The notes beneath the pieces are model-generated. The model worked only from the letters and a program-made list of their open reading frames with translations, searched no databases and was not told where the DNA came from. The position numbers and the translations under genes are program-made. Shown piece by piece: positions 51,275 through 60,725 of a stretch of DNA of 64,000 bases. Every line of letters begins with the position of its first letter. Within the stretch, counting starts at the first letter, position 1. The DNA comes from Spongiactinospora rosea. GTDB lineage: Bacteria; Actinomycetota; Actinomycetes; Streptosporangiales; Streptosporangiaceae. Location of the stretch: positions 62,001-126,000 of the forward strand of contig NZ_QMEY01000025.1 in the NCBI RefSeq assembly GCF_003315795.1. The letters run 5' to 3'.

Positions 51275-51529
51275 ATGATGGGCAAACTGTTCTCCGCGCT
51301 CGCCGGAATGGCCAGTGGCCTGGTCTCCGGTCTGCTGTTCAAGCAGGTGTGGAAGCTGACCGCCGGGGAGTCCGACGCCCCGGCGGCGGCCGACCTGGAC
51401 CGGCGGTGGCGCGAGGTGATGATCGCCGCCGCCGTCCAGGGGGCGATCTTCGGCCTGGTCAAGGCCGCCACCCAGCGGGCCGCCGCGCGGTCGGCCCACC
51501 CCAGGCGGCCCCACCCGGGCGCGGCCTGA
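51275..51529 (+). CDS. DUF4235 membrane protein
   Basis: 84 residues, 12 bases after the DUF3618 gene, with GAGAGG upstream. Family pattern: MGKLFSALAGMASGLVSGLLFKQVWKLTAGESDAPAAADLDRRWREVMIAAAVQGAIFGLVKAATQRAAAR, with two short membrane segments. It completes the holin-like/DUF3618/DUF4235 set. Function unknown. An alternative start three bases downstream (second ATG) is possible. Confidence 0.83.
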   Translation: MMGKLFSALAGMASGLVSGLLFKQVWKLTAGESDAPAAADLDRRWREVMIAAAVQGAIFGLVKAATQRAAARSAHPRRPHPGAA

Positions 51530-51532
51530 GCG

Positions 51533-52261
51533 CTACCAGCCGCGCGGCGCGCGCCGGGTGAGCGGCGGCCCGCCCGCCGTCGCCGAACGCGAGCGGTAGA
51601 CGATGTAGGGCCGGAACGGATAGGTCAGCGGTGCGGCGAACGCGTGCACCAGCCGGGTGAACGGGAAGATCGCGAACAGCAGCATGCCGATCGCCGTGTG
51701 CAGCTTGTACGGCCAGGGCGCGGCCGAGATCGCCGCCGCGTCCGGCTGGAACACGAAGATCCCGCGAAACCACGGCGAGACCGTGTGCCGATAGTCGTGC
51801 TCACCGAACGCGCTGGTCAGCAGTGTGGTGAGCAGCCCGGCCAGGATGGCGGCGGTGAGCACGACGTACATCGCCTTGTCGTTGCGGGTGGTGGCCATGA
51901 ACACCGGCCCGGTCGTACGCCTGCGGTAGATCAGCAGCGCGATGCCCGCCAGCGTGCAGATGCCCGCGATGGCGCCGACCACCAGGGCCGACATGTGGTA
52001 CGTCGCCTCGGTGATCCCCACCGCGCGGGTCCAGCGCTCGGGGACCAGCAGCCCCACCACGTGCCCCACGATCACGAACAGCAGCCCGAAGTGGAACACG
52101 GGGCTGGCGATGCGCAGCAGCTGGTGCTCGTACAGCTGCGACGAACGCGTGGTCCAGCCGAACCGGTCGTAGCGGAACCGCCACACCAGCCCCAGCACGA
52201 AGATCAGCAGCGTCGCGTACGGCGTCACGATCCACAGCGCCGTCTCGGTCCAGCCGTTCAC
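51533..52261 (-). CDS. narI: Respiratory nitrate reductase gamma subunit
   Basis: 242 residues from GTG 52261, overlapping the narJ stop (GTGA). Five membrane segments. The two heme-b ligand pairs are present: FHFGLLFVIVGH (His spaced by ten) and KLHTAIGMLLFAIFPFTRLVH (His spaced by 18), as in E. coli NarI. It takes electrons from menaquinol on the outer side and passes them to NarH. It is the last gene of narGHJI; DUF4235 ends four bases away on the other strand. Confidence 0.95.
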   Translation of the reverse strand: MNGWTETALWIVTPYATLLIFVLGLVWRFRYDRFGWTTRSSQLYEHQLLRIASPVFHFGLLFVIVGHVVGLLVPERWTRAVGITEATYHMSALVVGAIAGICTLAGIALLIYRRRTTGPVFMATTRNDKAMYVVLTAAILAGLLTTLLTSAFGEHDYRHTVSPWFRGIFVFQPDAAAISAAPWPYKLHTAIGMLLFAIFPFTRLVHAFAAPLTYPFRPYIVYRSRSATAGGPPLTRRAPRGW

Positions 52262-52860
52262 GGCGTCACCCCCACCCGCTCGGCGGGCGGGCCGCTCGCG
52301 CGCAGCTCGGCGGCCCGCTCCCGCTCGCGTTTCGTCATCGGCGGCAGGGCCGCGCACACGGCGTCCACCACCCACGCGTACGGCGAGCCGCAGGCCCGAA
52401 GCGCCGCCCGCAGCAGCTCCAGGCCCGCCCGGTGCTCGCGCAGCACCGGCTCCCCGCCCGCCGGGTCCAGCGCCGCGAACTCCAGCACCACCGGCAGGAA
52501 GTCGGGCGGCTCGCCGCCGGTCAGCTCCCACCCGCGCGAGCGGTAGAGGACCTTCAGCCGGGCCAGCGATGCCCCCCGCCGCCGGGTGTCGCCGTCGGCG
52601 TAGTAGGTCAGGTAGAGGCAGCAGCGGCGGCGCAGGTCGAATGTGTCCACATAGTGGGCGGCCAGGGCCATCGGCGGCTGTGCGGCGGCGTGGCGGGCGA
52701 AGCGGCGCAGCGGGCGGCACAGCGGCGGCAGCGCCCGCACCCGCTCGGCGAACCCCTCGCCGGGGTAGCCGAGCAGCACCGACGCCGCCTGCCACCGCAG
52801 CCGGGCGTTCATCGCGCCTCTCATCGTGCCTCTCACCGTGCCTTTCATCGGGCCTTTCAT
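52258..52860 (-). CDS. narJ: Nitrate reductase assembly chaperone
   Basis: TorD/DmsD-type chaperone that inserts the molybdenum cofactor into NarG. The conserved part starts ARLRWQAASVLLGYPGEGFAERVRALPPL and contains HYVDTFDLRRRCCLYLTYYADGDTRRRG. ATG 52860 overlaps the narH stop (ATGA), giving 200 residues. The first 48 bases from there are four 12-bp repeats, each beginning with a start codon and carrying an AAAGG or AGAGG core, so starts at 52848, 52836 (GTG), 52824 and 52812 are also possible; 52812 would give the usual NarJ N-terminus. Confidence 0.92.
   Translation of the reverse strand: MKGPMKGTVRGTMRGAMNARLRWQAASVLLGYPGEGFAERVRALPPLCRPLRRFARHAAAQPPMALAAHYVDTFDLRRRCCLYLTYYADGDTRRRGASLARLKVLYRSRGWELTGGEPPDFLPVVLEFAALDPAGGEPVLREHRAGLELLRAALRACGSPYAWVVDAVCAALPPMTKRERERAAELRASGPPAERVGVTP
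52813..52860 (-). repeat. Four 12-bp repeats at the narJ start
   Basis: Read on the minus strand: ATGAAAGGCCCG, ATGAAAGGCACG, GTGAGAGGCACG, ATGAGAGGCGCG, then ATG. Each unit has a start codon and a purine-rich ribosome-binding core positioned for the next unit's start. Copy-number change would keep the frame (four codons per unit). Confidence 0.8.
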
Positions 52861-54437
52861 CCGGCCCCCTTGCCGTCCCAGTTGAGCGGATCGGGGCCGA
52901 TCGAGTCGCTGGTCTGGCGGCGGCGCAGGCCGTGGAAGCTCTCGATGGACACCGGCACCGGCCGCCCGGACGCCTCCCCGAACGCCCCGGATCCCATGCC
53001 CGGACCGCCGTCGTAGTCCAGGCTGCACCCGGTCTCCTCCACCGGCCCGCGCGCCTCGTAGGTGGTCGGGATCACGTAACGCTCGTCGTAGCGGGCCAGG
53101 GCCAGCAGCCGGTACATCCCCTCGATGTCGGCCGCGCTCAGCCCGCAGTCCGCGGCGATCGACGGATCGGGCTCCTCGCCCAGATTGACCGCGCGCATGT
53201 GCGAGCGCAGCGCGGCCAGCCTGCGCAGCGCCAGGCGTACCGGCTCCGGGTCGCCCGCCGTGAACAGCCCCGCCAGGTAGGAGACCGGGATGCGCAGCGC
53301 CTCGATCGCGCCGAACAGGTTGCCGCCGTCCTCGCCGTCGTGCCCGCTGCCCGCCACGGCGTCCACCACGGGCGAAAGCGGCGGGATGTACCAGACCATC
53401 GGCATCGTCCGGTACTCCGGATGCAGCGGCAGCGCCAGCCGCCAGCGCACGATCAGATCGCGGATCGGCGACCGCCGCGCCGCCTCCAGCCACGCCTCCG
53501 GGATGCCCGACTCCCGCGCCGCCGCGGCGACCTGCGCGTCCGAGGGGTCAAGGAACAGCGAGAGCTGCGCCCGGTACAGGTCCTGCTCGCGCGGCGCGGC
53601 CGCCGCCGCGGCCACCCGGTCGGCGTCGTACAGCAGCACCCCGAGGTAGCGCAGCCGCCCCACACACGTCTCGGAGCACACGGTCGGCAACCCAACCTCG
53701 ACCCTCGGGAAGCAGAACGTGCACTTCTCCGCCTTGCCGGTCTTGTGGTTGAAATAGACCTTCTTGTACGGGCAGCCGGTCACGCACATCCGCCACCCCC
53801 GGCAGCGGTCCTGGTCCACCAGCACGATCCCGTCCTCCGAGCGCTTGTACAGCGCCCCCGACGGGCAGGAGGCCACGCACGACGGGTTGAGGCAGTGCTC
53901 GCAGATCCGCGGCAGGAAGAACATGAACGCCTGCTCGAACGAGAGCCGGACCTGCTCCGACACCTCCGCGAGCACCGGATCGGGCGAGGGGTCGCCGCCC
54001 AGGCTGTCGTCCCAGTTGGCGCCCCAGCGCACCGAGGTCGGCTCACCGGTGATCAGCGAGCGCGGCGCGGCCACCGGGCTGTGCTCCGACAGCGGCGCGG
54101 TGGTCAGCGTCTCGTAGTCGTAGGTCCAGGGCTCGTAGTAGTCCTGGATGGAGGGCATCAGCGGGTTGGCGAAGATGCCCAGCATCCGGCGCAGCCGCCC
54201 GCCCGCCTTCGGCCGCAGCCGGCCCTTGGCGTCCAGCTCCCAGCCGCCGCGCCAGCGCCGCTGGTCCTCGTACCGCCGGGGGTAGCCCTGACCCGGGCGG
54301 GTCTCCACGTTGTTGAACCAGACGTACTCCACCCCCGGCCGGTTGGTCCAGGTCTGTTTGCAGGTGACGGAACAGGTGTGACAGCCGATGCACTTGTCCA
54401 GGTTCATCACCATGGCGACCTGCGCCATCACCTTCAT
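52857..54437 (-). CDS. narH: Respiratory nitrate reductase beta subunit
   Basis: 526 residues from ATG 54437, coupled to narG by an ATGA overlap. Four iron-sulfur motifs: CIGCHTCSVTCKQ near residue 16; CEHCLNPSCVASCPSGAL near 180; CRGWRMCVTGCPYKK near 213, where Trp replaces a Cys as expected for the 3Fe-4S cluster; and CTFCFPRVEVGLPTVCSETCVGR near 240. It carries electrons from the NarI hemes to NarG. Length and motifs are standard. Confidence 0.96.
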   Translation of the reverse strand: MKVMAQVAMVMNLDKCIGCHTCSVTCKQTWTNRPGVEYVWFNNVETRPGQGYPRRYEDQRRWRGGWELDAKGRLRPKAGGRLRRMLGIFANPLMPSIQDYYEPWTYDYETLTTAPLSEHSPVAAPRSLITGEPTSVRWGANWDDSLGGDPSPDPVLAEVSEQVRLSFEQAFMFFLPRICEHCLNPSCVASCPSGALYKRSEDGIVLVDQDRCRGWRMCVTGCPYKKVYFNHKTGKAEKCTFCFPRVEVGLPTVCSETCVGRLRYLGVLLYDADRVAAAAAAPREQDLYRAQLSLFLDPSDAQVAAAARESGIPEAWLEAARRSPIRDLIVRWRLALPLHPEYRTMPMVWYIPPLSPVVDAVAGSGHDGEDGGNLFGAIEALRIPVSYLAGLFTAGDPEPVRLALRRLAALRSHMRAVNLGEEPDPSIAADCGLSAADIEGMYRLLALARYDERYVIPTTYEARGPVEETGCSLDYDGGPGMGSGAFGEASGRPVPVSIESFHGLRRRQTSDSIGPDPLNWDGKGAG

Positions 54438-57400
54438 CGGTACCGCACCTCCTGCGAGCGGCGGCGGATCAGGGTGATCTCGTCGCGCTGGTTGCCGGTC
54501 GGGCCGAAGTAGTTGAAGCCGAAGCTGAGCTGGGCGTGGCCGCCGATCAGATGGGTGGGCTTGACCAGCAGCCTGGTCAGGGAGTTGTGGATGCCGCCGC
54601 GCCGCCCGTTGGCCTCGCTGAGCGGCACGTCCACCACGCGTTCCTGCACGTGGTACATGTAGACCGTGCCGCGCGGCATCTTCAGCGACACCACCGCCCT
54701 GGCCACCACCACGCCGTTGCGGTTGACCGCCTCCACCCACTCGTTGTCGGTCACCCCGATCGCCGCCGCGTCCCCCGGCGACATCCAGATCGTGGGCCCG
54801 CCCCTGGACAGCGTGAGCATCAGCAGGTTGTCCTGATACTCGGAGTGGATCGACCATTTGGAGTGCGGGGTCAGGTAGCGGACCAGCAGCCCGTCGGCCG
54901 AGCCCGCCTCGCCGAGCGCGGCCAGGTCGAGCGGCGGGCGGTAGATCGGCAGCGCCTCGCCGTACTCCCGCATCCACTCGTGGTCGAGGAAGAAGTGCAT
55001 CCGGCCGGTGAGCGTGTGCCACGGCTTGCCGTCCTCGACGTTGACGGTGAACGGCGCGTACCGCCGGTCGTGCGCCTCCTTGCCCGACCACTCCGGGCTG
55101 GCCCCGACGGGCGCGGGACGCGCCTGCGTGTCGGCGAAGGTCACCCGCGTCTCGCGGGAGGCCAGCCCGCTCAGGTCGAGCCCGGTGCGCTCGCCGAGCT
55201 GGGCGAAGCCCTGCACGGCCAGCCGCCCGTTGGTGGTGCCGGACAGCGCGAGGATCGTCTCGCAGGCCGCCGCGTCGGTGTCCAGCAGCGGACGCCCGCG
55301 CGCCACCCCCTCGGCCGCGACCCCGTTGCGGCGGCCCAGCCAGGCGACCTCCTCGCCGGGCTGGAACGTCACCCCCTTGACCGGGATCCCGGCCCCCTCG
55401 GTGAGCGGCCCGAGCGCGGCCAGCTTGGCCGCCACGGCCCCGTAGTCGCGCTCCACGATGGTGAACCCGGCGCGCCCCCGGCCCTGCTCCCCATCGCCGA
55501 AACCCCCCAGCTCGCTGGGCGTGTCGTGCTGGTACGGCACCGCCACCACGTCCCTGCGCACGCCGAGCCGGTCGGCGGCCAGCTCGCTGAACGCCGCCGC
55601 GATGGCGTGGAAGGCGGCGAAGTCGGTGCGCGCCTGCCAGGGCGGGCTGATCGCCGGGCTGAACGCGTGCACGAACGGGTGCATGTCGGTGGAGGACAGG
55701 TCGTGCTTCTCGTACCAGGTGGCGGCGGGCAGCACGACGTCGGAGTAGAGCGTCGTCGAGGTCATCCGGAAGTCCAGCGACAGCAGCAGGTCCAGCTTGC
55801 CGCGCGGCGCGGTCTCGTCCGGCCCGGGCAGGCCGGACCCCGCGCCCAGCAGGTGCTCAAGGAAGTACTCGTTGCCCTTGCCCGAGGACCCGAGCACGTT
55901 GGCCCGCCACACGGTGAGCACCCTGGGCCAGTTGCGCGGGTCGTCGGGGTCGTCGCACGCGTAGCGCAGCCGCCCGGCGGCCAGCTCCGCCAGGGTGTAC
56001 CCCACCGGGTCCTCGGCCGCGCCCAGGTCGAGCGGGTTGCGGTCGAACATCGGCGCCATCGGCATCCACGACGCGCGCACCGCCCGCCCGACCAGCTCGG
56101 CGGTGTGCCGCCCGGCGAACAGCCCGCGCGCCAGCGGCGAGGCGAGCCGCCCGGCGTCGAACAGGTCGTACCGCCACTGGTCGGTGTGCAGGTAGAAGTA
56201 GGGGGTGGCGGGGATCTGCCGGGGCGGCCTGGCCCAGTCCAGCGCGCCCGCCAGCAGCGACCACCCGGCGAACGGCCGGCACTTCTCCTGCCCCACGTAG
56301 TGCGCCCAGCCGCCGCCGTTGACGCCCTGGCAGCCGGTGAGCATCGGCAGCGCCAGAAAGGCCCGGTACATCGTGTCGCCGTGGAACCACTGGCACGTCC
56401 CCGCGCCCAGGATGATCATGCAGCGGCCGCCGGTCCGCTCGGCCGTCTCGGCGAACTCCCTGGCGATCCGCACGGCCCGCTCGGCGGGCACGCCGGTGAT
56501 CGCCTCCTGCCAGGCCGGGGTGCACGGCTGGCCGGGGTCGTCGTACCCGGCGGGCCACACCCCGGGAAGCCCCGGCCTGGACACCCCGTACTGCGCCAGC
56601 AGCAGGTCGAAGACCGTGGTGACGGTGTGCGAGCCGACCTGGGTCACCGGAACGCCCCGGCGCAGCGCGGTGGGCTCGCCGTCGAAGCGGGGCAGCAGCA
56701 CCTCGGCGGTGCGGGCGTGCTCGCCGTACAGGGAGAGCACCGGGTCGGTGGGCAGGTCGAGGTTCCAGCGGCCCTTGCCGGAATCCGTCCAGCGGAAACC
56801 GGCCGAACCGCCCGGCACCACCGGCCGCCCGCCCCGCCCCAGCAGCACGGTCTTGCACGCCGCGCCCTCCCCGTCGTCGCCCAGATCGGCCGCGGTGAGG
56901 AACCGGCCGGGCACGTAGCCGTCGCTCTCCCGGCGCAGCGTGACCAGGAACGGCAGGTCGGTGAACCGCTTGACGTAGTCGACGAAGCGCGGCGTCGGCC
57001 GGTCCACGAAGAACTCCCGCAGCACCACGTGCCCCATCGCCATGCCCAGCGCCCCGTCGGTGCCCGGCCGCGCGGGCAGCCACTCGTCGGCGAACTTGAC
57101 GGCGTCGGAGTAGTCCGGGCTGATCACCACGACCTTCTGGCCCCGGTAGCGGGCCTCGGCCATGAAGTGCGCGTCGGGGGTGCGGGTGACCGGGACGTTG
57201 GAGCCCCACAGCAGCAGGTACGCCGCGTCGAACCAGTCGGCCGACTCCGGCACGTCGGTCTGGTCGCCGAACACCTGCGGGGAGGCCACCGGCAGGTCGG
57301 CGTACCAGTCGTAGAACGACAGCATCGCCCCGCCGAGCAGGGACACGAACCGGGCGCCCACCGCCTGGGAGACCATCGACATCGCGGGGATGGGGGAGAA

Positions 57401-58000
57401 CCCGGCGATCCGGTCGGGGCCGTAGGCGGCGATCGTGTGGACGTGCGCGGCGGCGACGATCTCCACGGCCTCCTCCCAGGTGACGCGGATCAGCCCGCCC
57501 TTGCCCCTGGCCCGCTGGTAGCGGGCGCGTTTGTCAGGGTCGGTGGTGATCTCGGCCCAGGCCGCCACGGGGTCGCCCAGCCGGGCCTTGGCCTCGCGGT
57601 ACATCTCGACCAGCACGCCCCTGGCGTAGGGGTAGCGGACCCGCGTGGGGGAGTAGGTGTACCAGGAGAAGGCCGCGCCGCGCGGGCAGCCGCGCGGCTC
57701 GTACTCCGGCCGGTCCGGGCCGACGCTCGGATAGTCGGTCTCTTGGGTCTCCCAGGTGATGATGCCGTCCTTGACGTAGACCTTCCACGAGCACGAACCC
57801 GTGCAGTTCACCCCATGGGTGGAGCGCACCACCTTGTCGTGGCTCCACCGGTCGCGGTAGAAGGCGTCGCCCTCCCGCCCGCCGGTCTTGAAGACGGTGT
57901 GCAGATCGGGGCTCGTCGTGGCCCTGGTGAAGAACCGGCCGGTGCGCACCAGCAGCTCCTCGATCGGACCGGCCTTCGGGTCTCCCTCGACATCCGCCAC
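54434..58000 (-). CDS. narG: Respiratory nitrate reductase alpha subunit
   Basis: 1188 residues from GTG 58000. Molybdopterin bis-MGD enzyme that reduces nitrate to nitrite. The FS0 cluster motif with its His ligand is visible (HGVNCTGSCSWKVYVKDG, about 62-79), as are CPRGAAFSWYTYSPTRVRYPY, the molybdenum Asp ligand region FYDWYADLPVASPQ near 230, and the late PTHLIGGHAQLSFGFNYFGPTGNQRDEI. No twin-arginine signal, as expected for membrane-bound Nar facing the cytosol. It heads the narGHJI operon and is divergent from narK. Confidence 0.96.
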   Translation of the reverse strand: MADVEGDPKAGPIEELLVRTGRFFTRATTSPDLHTVFKTGGREGDAFYRDRWSHDKVVRSTHGVNCTGSCSWKVYVKDGIITWETQETDYPSVGPDRPEYEPRGCPRGAAFSWYTYSPTRVRYPYARGVLVEMYREAKARLGDPVAAWAEITTDPDKRARYQRARGKGGLIRVTWEEAVEIVAAAHVHTIAAYGPDRIAGFSPIPAMSMVSQAVGARFVSLLGGAMLSFYDWYADLPVASPQVFGDQTDVPESADWFDAAYLLLWGSNVPVTRTPDAHFMAEARYRGQKVVVISPDYSDAVKFADEWLPARPGTDGALGMAMGHVVLREFFVDRPTPRFVDYVKRFTDLPFLVTLRRESDGYVPGRFLTAADLGDDGEGAACKTVLLGRGGRPVVPGGSAGFRWTDSGKGRWNLDLPTDPVLSLYGEHARTAEVLLPRFDGEPTALRRGVPVTQVGSHTVTTVFDLLLAQYGVSRPGLPGVWPAGYDDPGQPCTPAWQEAITGVPAERAVRIAREFAETAERTGGRCMIILGAGTCQWFHGDTMYRAFLALPMLTGCQGVNGGGWAHYVGQEKCRPFAGWSLLAGALDWARPPRQIPATPYFYLHTDQWRYDLFDAGRLASPLARGLFAGRHTAELVGRAVRASWMPMAPMFDRNPLDLGAAEDPVGYTLAELAAGRLRYACDDPDDPRNWPRVLTVWRANVLGSSGKGNEYFLEHLLGAGSGLPGPDETAPRGKLDLLLSLDFRMTSTTLYSDVVLPAATWYEKHDLSSTDMHPFVHAFSPAISPPWQARTDFAAFHAIAAAFSELAADRLGVRRDVVAVPYQHDTPSELGGFGDGEQGRGRAGFTIVERDYGAVAAKLAALGPLTEGAGIPVKGVTFQPGEEVAWLGRRNGVAAEGVARGRPLLDTDAAACETILALSGTTNGRLAVQGFAQLGERTGLDLSGLASRETRVTFADTQARPAPVGASPEWSGKEAHDRRYAPFTVNVEDGKPWHTLTGRMHFFLDHEWMREYGEALPIYRPPLDLAALGEAGSADGLLVRYLTPHSKWSIHSEYQDNLLMLTLSRGGPTIWMSPGDAAAIGVTDNEWVEAVNRNGVVVARAVVSLKMPRGTVYMYHVQERVVDVPLSEANGRRGGIHNSLTRLLVKPTHLIGGHAQLSFGFNYFGPTGNQRDEITLIRRRSQEVRYR

Positions 58001-58045
58001 ACATGCCTCCCATAACCCCGTTGTGCGATCAGTTCATCACGTAGC

Positions 58046-58085
58046 GTTACGATCTGCTGTAACAGGTGACGGCATGTCGCAACAT
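58046..58085. promoter_or_regulatory. Dyads between narG and narK
   Basis: In the 109-base divergent region, GTTAC (58046-58050) and GTAAC (58059-58063) flank eight bases, and ATGT-CGCA-ACAT lies at about 58074-58085. The first is the size of a CRP/FNR-type site but its half-site is not a standard FNR or GlnR box. They could control narG and narK together. Confidence 0.4.
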
Positions 58086-58109
58086 CAAGGGTCTTTTTAG
58101 GGGATCGCC

Positions 58110-59300
58110 ATGCAGCAGCGGCCGGACCGGCGCGGCGCCGCGCGCAACCTCGCGCTGGCCACGGCGGCCTTCGCGCTGACCTTCTGGGCATGGAACCTCA
58201 TCGGCCCGCTGTCGGCCGGGTACGGCAGGCGGCTCGGCCTGTCCCCGACCCAGGTCTCCGCGCTCGTCGCCATCCCCGTGCTGGTCGGCTCGCTCGGCCG
58301 GATCCCCGCCGGGGTGCTCACCGACAGGTACGGCGGGCGGCTGATGTTCGCCGCCATCTGCTTCGTCTCGATCGTGCCCGTGCTGTTCGTCGGCTGGTCC
58401 ACGTCCTTCACCACGCTGCTGGTGTGGGGGTTGCTGCTCGGCGTGGCGGGCACGTCGTTCGCCGTCGGCATCCCCTTCGTCAACGCCTGGTACCGCCCGG
58501 AGCGCCGCGGCTTCGCCACCGGTGTGTTCGGCGCGGGCATGGGCGGCACCGCGCTGTCGGCCTTCCTCACCCCGCGGCTGACCGAGTGGATCGGCCGCGG
58601 CTGGACGCACCTGCTGATGGCCGTCGCGCTGGCGGCGATGGGCGTGGTGATGCTGGCGTTCAGCCGCGACTCCCCGGCCTGGCACCCGGCCGGCGGCCCG
58701 GCGCTGCCCGCGCTGCGCGAGGCCGTCCGGCTCAAGGAGACCTGGAAGTGCGCCGCCCTGTACGCTGTCGCCTTCGGGGGCTTCGTGGCGTTCTCCACCT
58801 ATCTGCCGACGCTGCTGGAGAACGCCTACCACTTCGCGCAGACCGACGCGGGGCTGCGCACGGCGGGCTTCTCCGTCGCGGCGGTGCTCGCCCGCCCGGC
58901 CGGTGGCATGCTGTCGGACCGGATCGGGCCGGTCAAGGTGCTCGGCGTCGCCTTCGCCGGGGTCGTCGTGCTCGCGCTGGTGCTGGCCCTCCGGCCGCCC
59001 GCGGAGTTTCCCGCGGGGCTGAGCTTCGTGCTGATGGCGCTCTTCCTCGGGCTCGGCGCGGGCGGCGTGTTCGCGCTCGTCGCCAAGGTCGTCGAGCAGT
59101 CCAAGGTCGGTACCGTCACCGGCCTGGTCGGCGCGGCGGGCGGGCTCGGCGGATACTTCCCGCCGATCGTGATGGGAGCGGTGTTCGCGGCCACCGGGAC
59201 GTATACCATCGGATACCTGCTGCTGGCGATCACGGCCCTGGTCGCCCTCGCGTACACATGGGTGGCCTTCCACACCCGCGAACCTGCTCATCGGCTGTGA
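58110..59300 (+). CDS. narK: Nitrate/nitrite transporter NarK
   Basis: 396 residues, twelve membrane segments. The nitrate-signature motifs are present: GMGGTALSAFLTPRL in the first half and GLVGAAGGLGGYFPPIVMG near residue 335; RIPAGVLTDRYGGR is motif A. It exchanges nitrite for nitrate or imports nitrate with protons to feed the divergent nitrate reductase. GGGGATC precedes the ATG. Confidence 0.93.
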   Translation: MQQRPDRRGAARNLALATAAFALTFWAWNLIGPLSAGYGRRLGLSPTQVSALVAIPVLVGSLGRIPAGVLTDRYGGRLMFAAICFVSIVPVLFVGWSTSFTTLLVWGLLLGVAGTSFAVGIPFVNAWYRPERRGFATGVFGAGMGGTALSAFLTPRLTEWIGRGWTHLLMAVALAAMGVVMLAFSRDSPAWHPAGGPALPALREAVRLKETWKCAALYAVAFGGFVAFSTYLPTLLENAYHFAQTDAGLRTAGFSVAAVLARPAGGMLSDRIGPVKVLGVAFAGVVVLALVLALRPPAEFPAGLSFVLMALFLGLGAGGVFALVAKVVEQSKVGTVTGLVGAAGGLGGYFPPIVMGAVFAATGTYTIGYLLLAITALVALAYTWVAFHTREPAHRL

Positions 59301-59375
59301 ATTCCGCGCCGATCCACGCCGTTTCGCGGCTCACGTGGCTGCCAGGGGGTCAGGTCCGGCAGGCTATGGAGGGTC

Positions 59376-60725
59376 ATGGACTACGCAATTCTCACGGGGG
59401 CGGTCCTCGTCACCGGGGTCGTGCTCGCGATCGTCGCCCAGTGGAAGAAGTGGCGGCCCTTGCTGCTCGTCGTGCTCGCCATCGGGATCGGCTTCCGCGT
59501 GCTGATCATGGTGACGTCGGCCATCGACACCTGGCAGCCGGTCGACTTCGTCAACAGCTTCAAACCGGCGGGCGAGGCCGTCCTCAACCGCCAGGACCCG
59601 GTGCTCGGCAGCAACGGCGGCTGGCACTTCCTGCCCACCATCCCCTACGTCTACGGGCTGCTGCTGTGGCTGGGCATCCCGTGGGAGTTCGCCGGGCGGC
59701 TGGTCACCGTGGTGGCCGACGTCGTGCTGATCCCGCTGGTGGGCAAGCTGGCGGGCGGGGAGAAGGCGTCGCTGCGGGCCTTCCAGTACGCCTGTAACCC
59801 GCTGGGCATCCTGGTGGCCTCGGTACACGGCCAGGTCGAGCCGGTGGCGCTGGTGTTCGGCGTGGCGGCGTTCGTCGTCGCCCGCGGGCCGGGCGACCCC
59901 GAACGCGAGGGCCTGAGCGCGAGCTTCACCGACTTCTACCGCCGCGGCCGGGCCATGCTGGCCGAGAAGGGCCTCGGCGGCTCGCTGCGGGTCGTGCTGG
60001 CCCCGCATCCGGGCGCCAACCGCAGGGCCGTCTACGCGGGCCTGCTGATGGGGCTCGCGCTGTGCGCCAAGAGCTGGCCCATCTGGCTGATCCCCGGCAT
60101 GCTGCTGCTCCTGCCCGGCGTACGCGCCCGCATCATCGCCCTGGTCTGCACCGGCGTCCCGCCGCTGTTCTTCCTGGTCACCCTGCCGATCTTCGCGGGC
60201 ACCTCGCTGAGCCAGCTGCCGGAGGTCATCCGCGTCATCCAGGACATCCGGCCGATCGTCGGCGAATGGGGCTACAGCGCGATCATCCACGAGGGCTACT
60301 GGACCCTCGACCCGCCGCTCGCCAAGTTCGGCACGTACCTGATCTACGCGACCGTGGTGCTGATCTGCCTGCTGTGGCGCAGGGCCGACCCGGTCGACCT
60401 GACCACCGCGATCCTGCTCGGGTTCATGGTGGTCACGCCCCGGCTCGGCGCCCAGTACCTGCTGTGGTTCATGCCGTTCCTGGTCGCCCGGCCCACGAGG
60501 TTCGCCTGGTTCGCGATCATCGGCACATCGCTGTGGGCGGCCGTCGGCTACGCCTGGCTCACCCAGTGGACCTCCACCGAATGGTCGCTGCGCCACTCGC
60601 CGTGGGCGATGAGTTCCATCGTGCTGCTGCCGATCCTGGCCGCCGCGATGCCCTGGGCCCGCCGCCACCCATGGCGCAAGCGGACCGGTGACGCGCTGCG
60701 CTCGTCGGCCGCCGCGACCCCCTAG
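59376..60725 (+). CDS. Polytopic membrane protein, GT-C glycosyltransferase-like (DUF2029/GT87 type)
   Basis: 449 residues with about ten to eleven membrane segments. The first extracytoplasmic loop has DFVNSFKPAGEAVLNRQDPVLGSNGGWHFLPTIPYVYG, resembling the acidic loop of polyprenyl-phosphate-mannose-dependent transferases. GLLMGLALCAKSWPIWLIPGMLLLLPG, and VTPRLGAQYLLWFMPFLV near the end, are typical of GT87. A role in mannosylating lipids or proteins at the cell surface is likely for the family, but no enzyme function is proved here. Confidence 0.65.
   Translation: MDYAILTGAVLVTGVVLAIVAQWKKWRPLLLVVLAIGIGFRVLIMVTSAIDTWQPVDFVNSFKPAGEAVLNRQDPVLGSNGGWHFLPTIPYVYGLLLWLGIPWEFAGRLVTVVADVVLIPLVGKLAGGEKASLRAFQYACNPLGILVASVHGQVEPVALVFGVAAFVVARGPGDPEREGLSASFTDFYRRGRAMLAEKGLGGSLRVVLAPHPGANRRAVYAGLLMGLALCAKSWPIWLIPGMLLLLPGVRARIIALVCTGVPPLFFLVTLPIFAGTSLSQLPEVIRVIQDIRPIVGEWGYSAIIHEGYWTLDPPLAKFGTYLIYATVVLICLLWRRADPVDLTTAILLGFMVVTPRLGAQYLLWFMPFLVARPTRFAWFAIIGTSLWAAVGYAWLTQWTSTEWSLRHSPWAMSSIVLLPILAAAMPWARRHPWRKRTGDALRSSAAATP

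Noticed and set aside
49395..51529. Prophage remnant suggested by the holin-family gene
   Set aside because: The holin-like/DUF3618/DUF4235 set is common in actinomycete chromosomes, and no tail, capsid, integrase or lysin genes or attachment sites are near.
54536..58015. Very long open frame opposite narG
   Set aside because: Its composition (Arg/Gly/His/Pro-rich, no domain) is that of the antisense frame of a high-GC gene, and the minus strand encodes an intact NarG.
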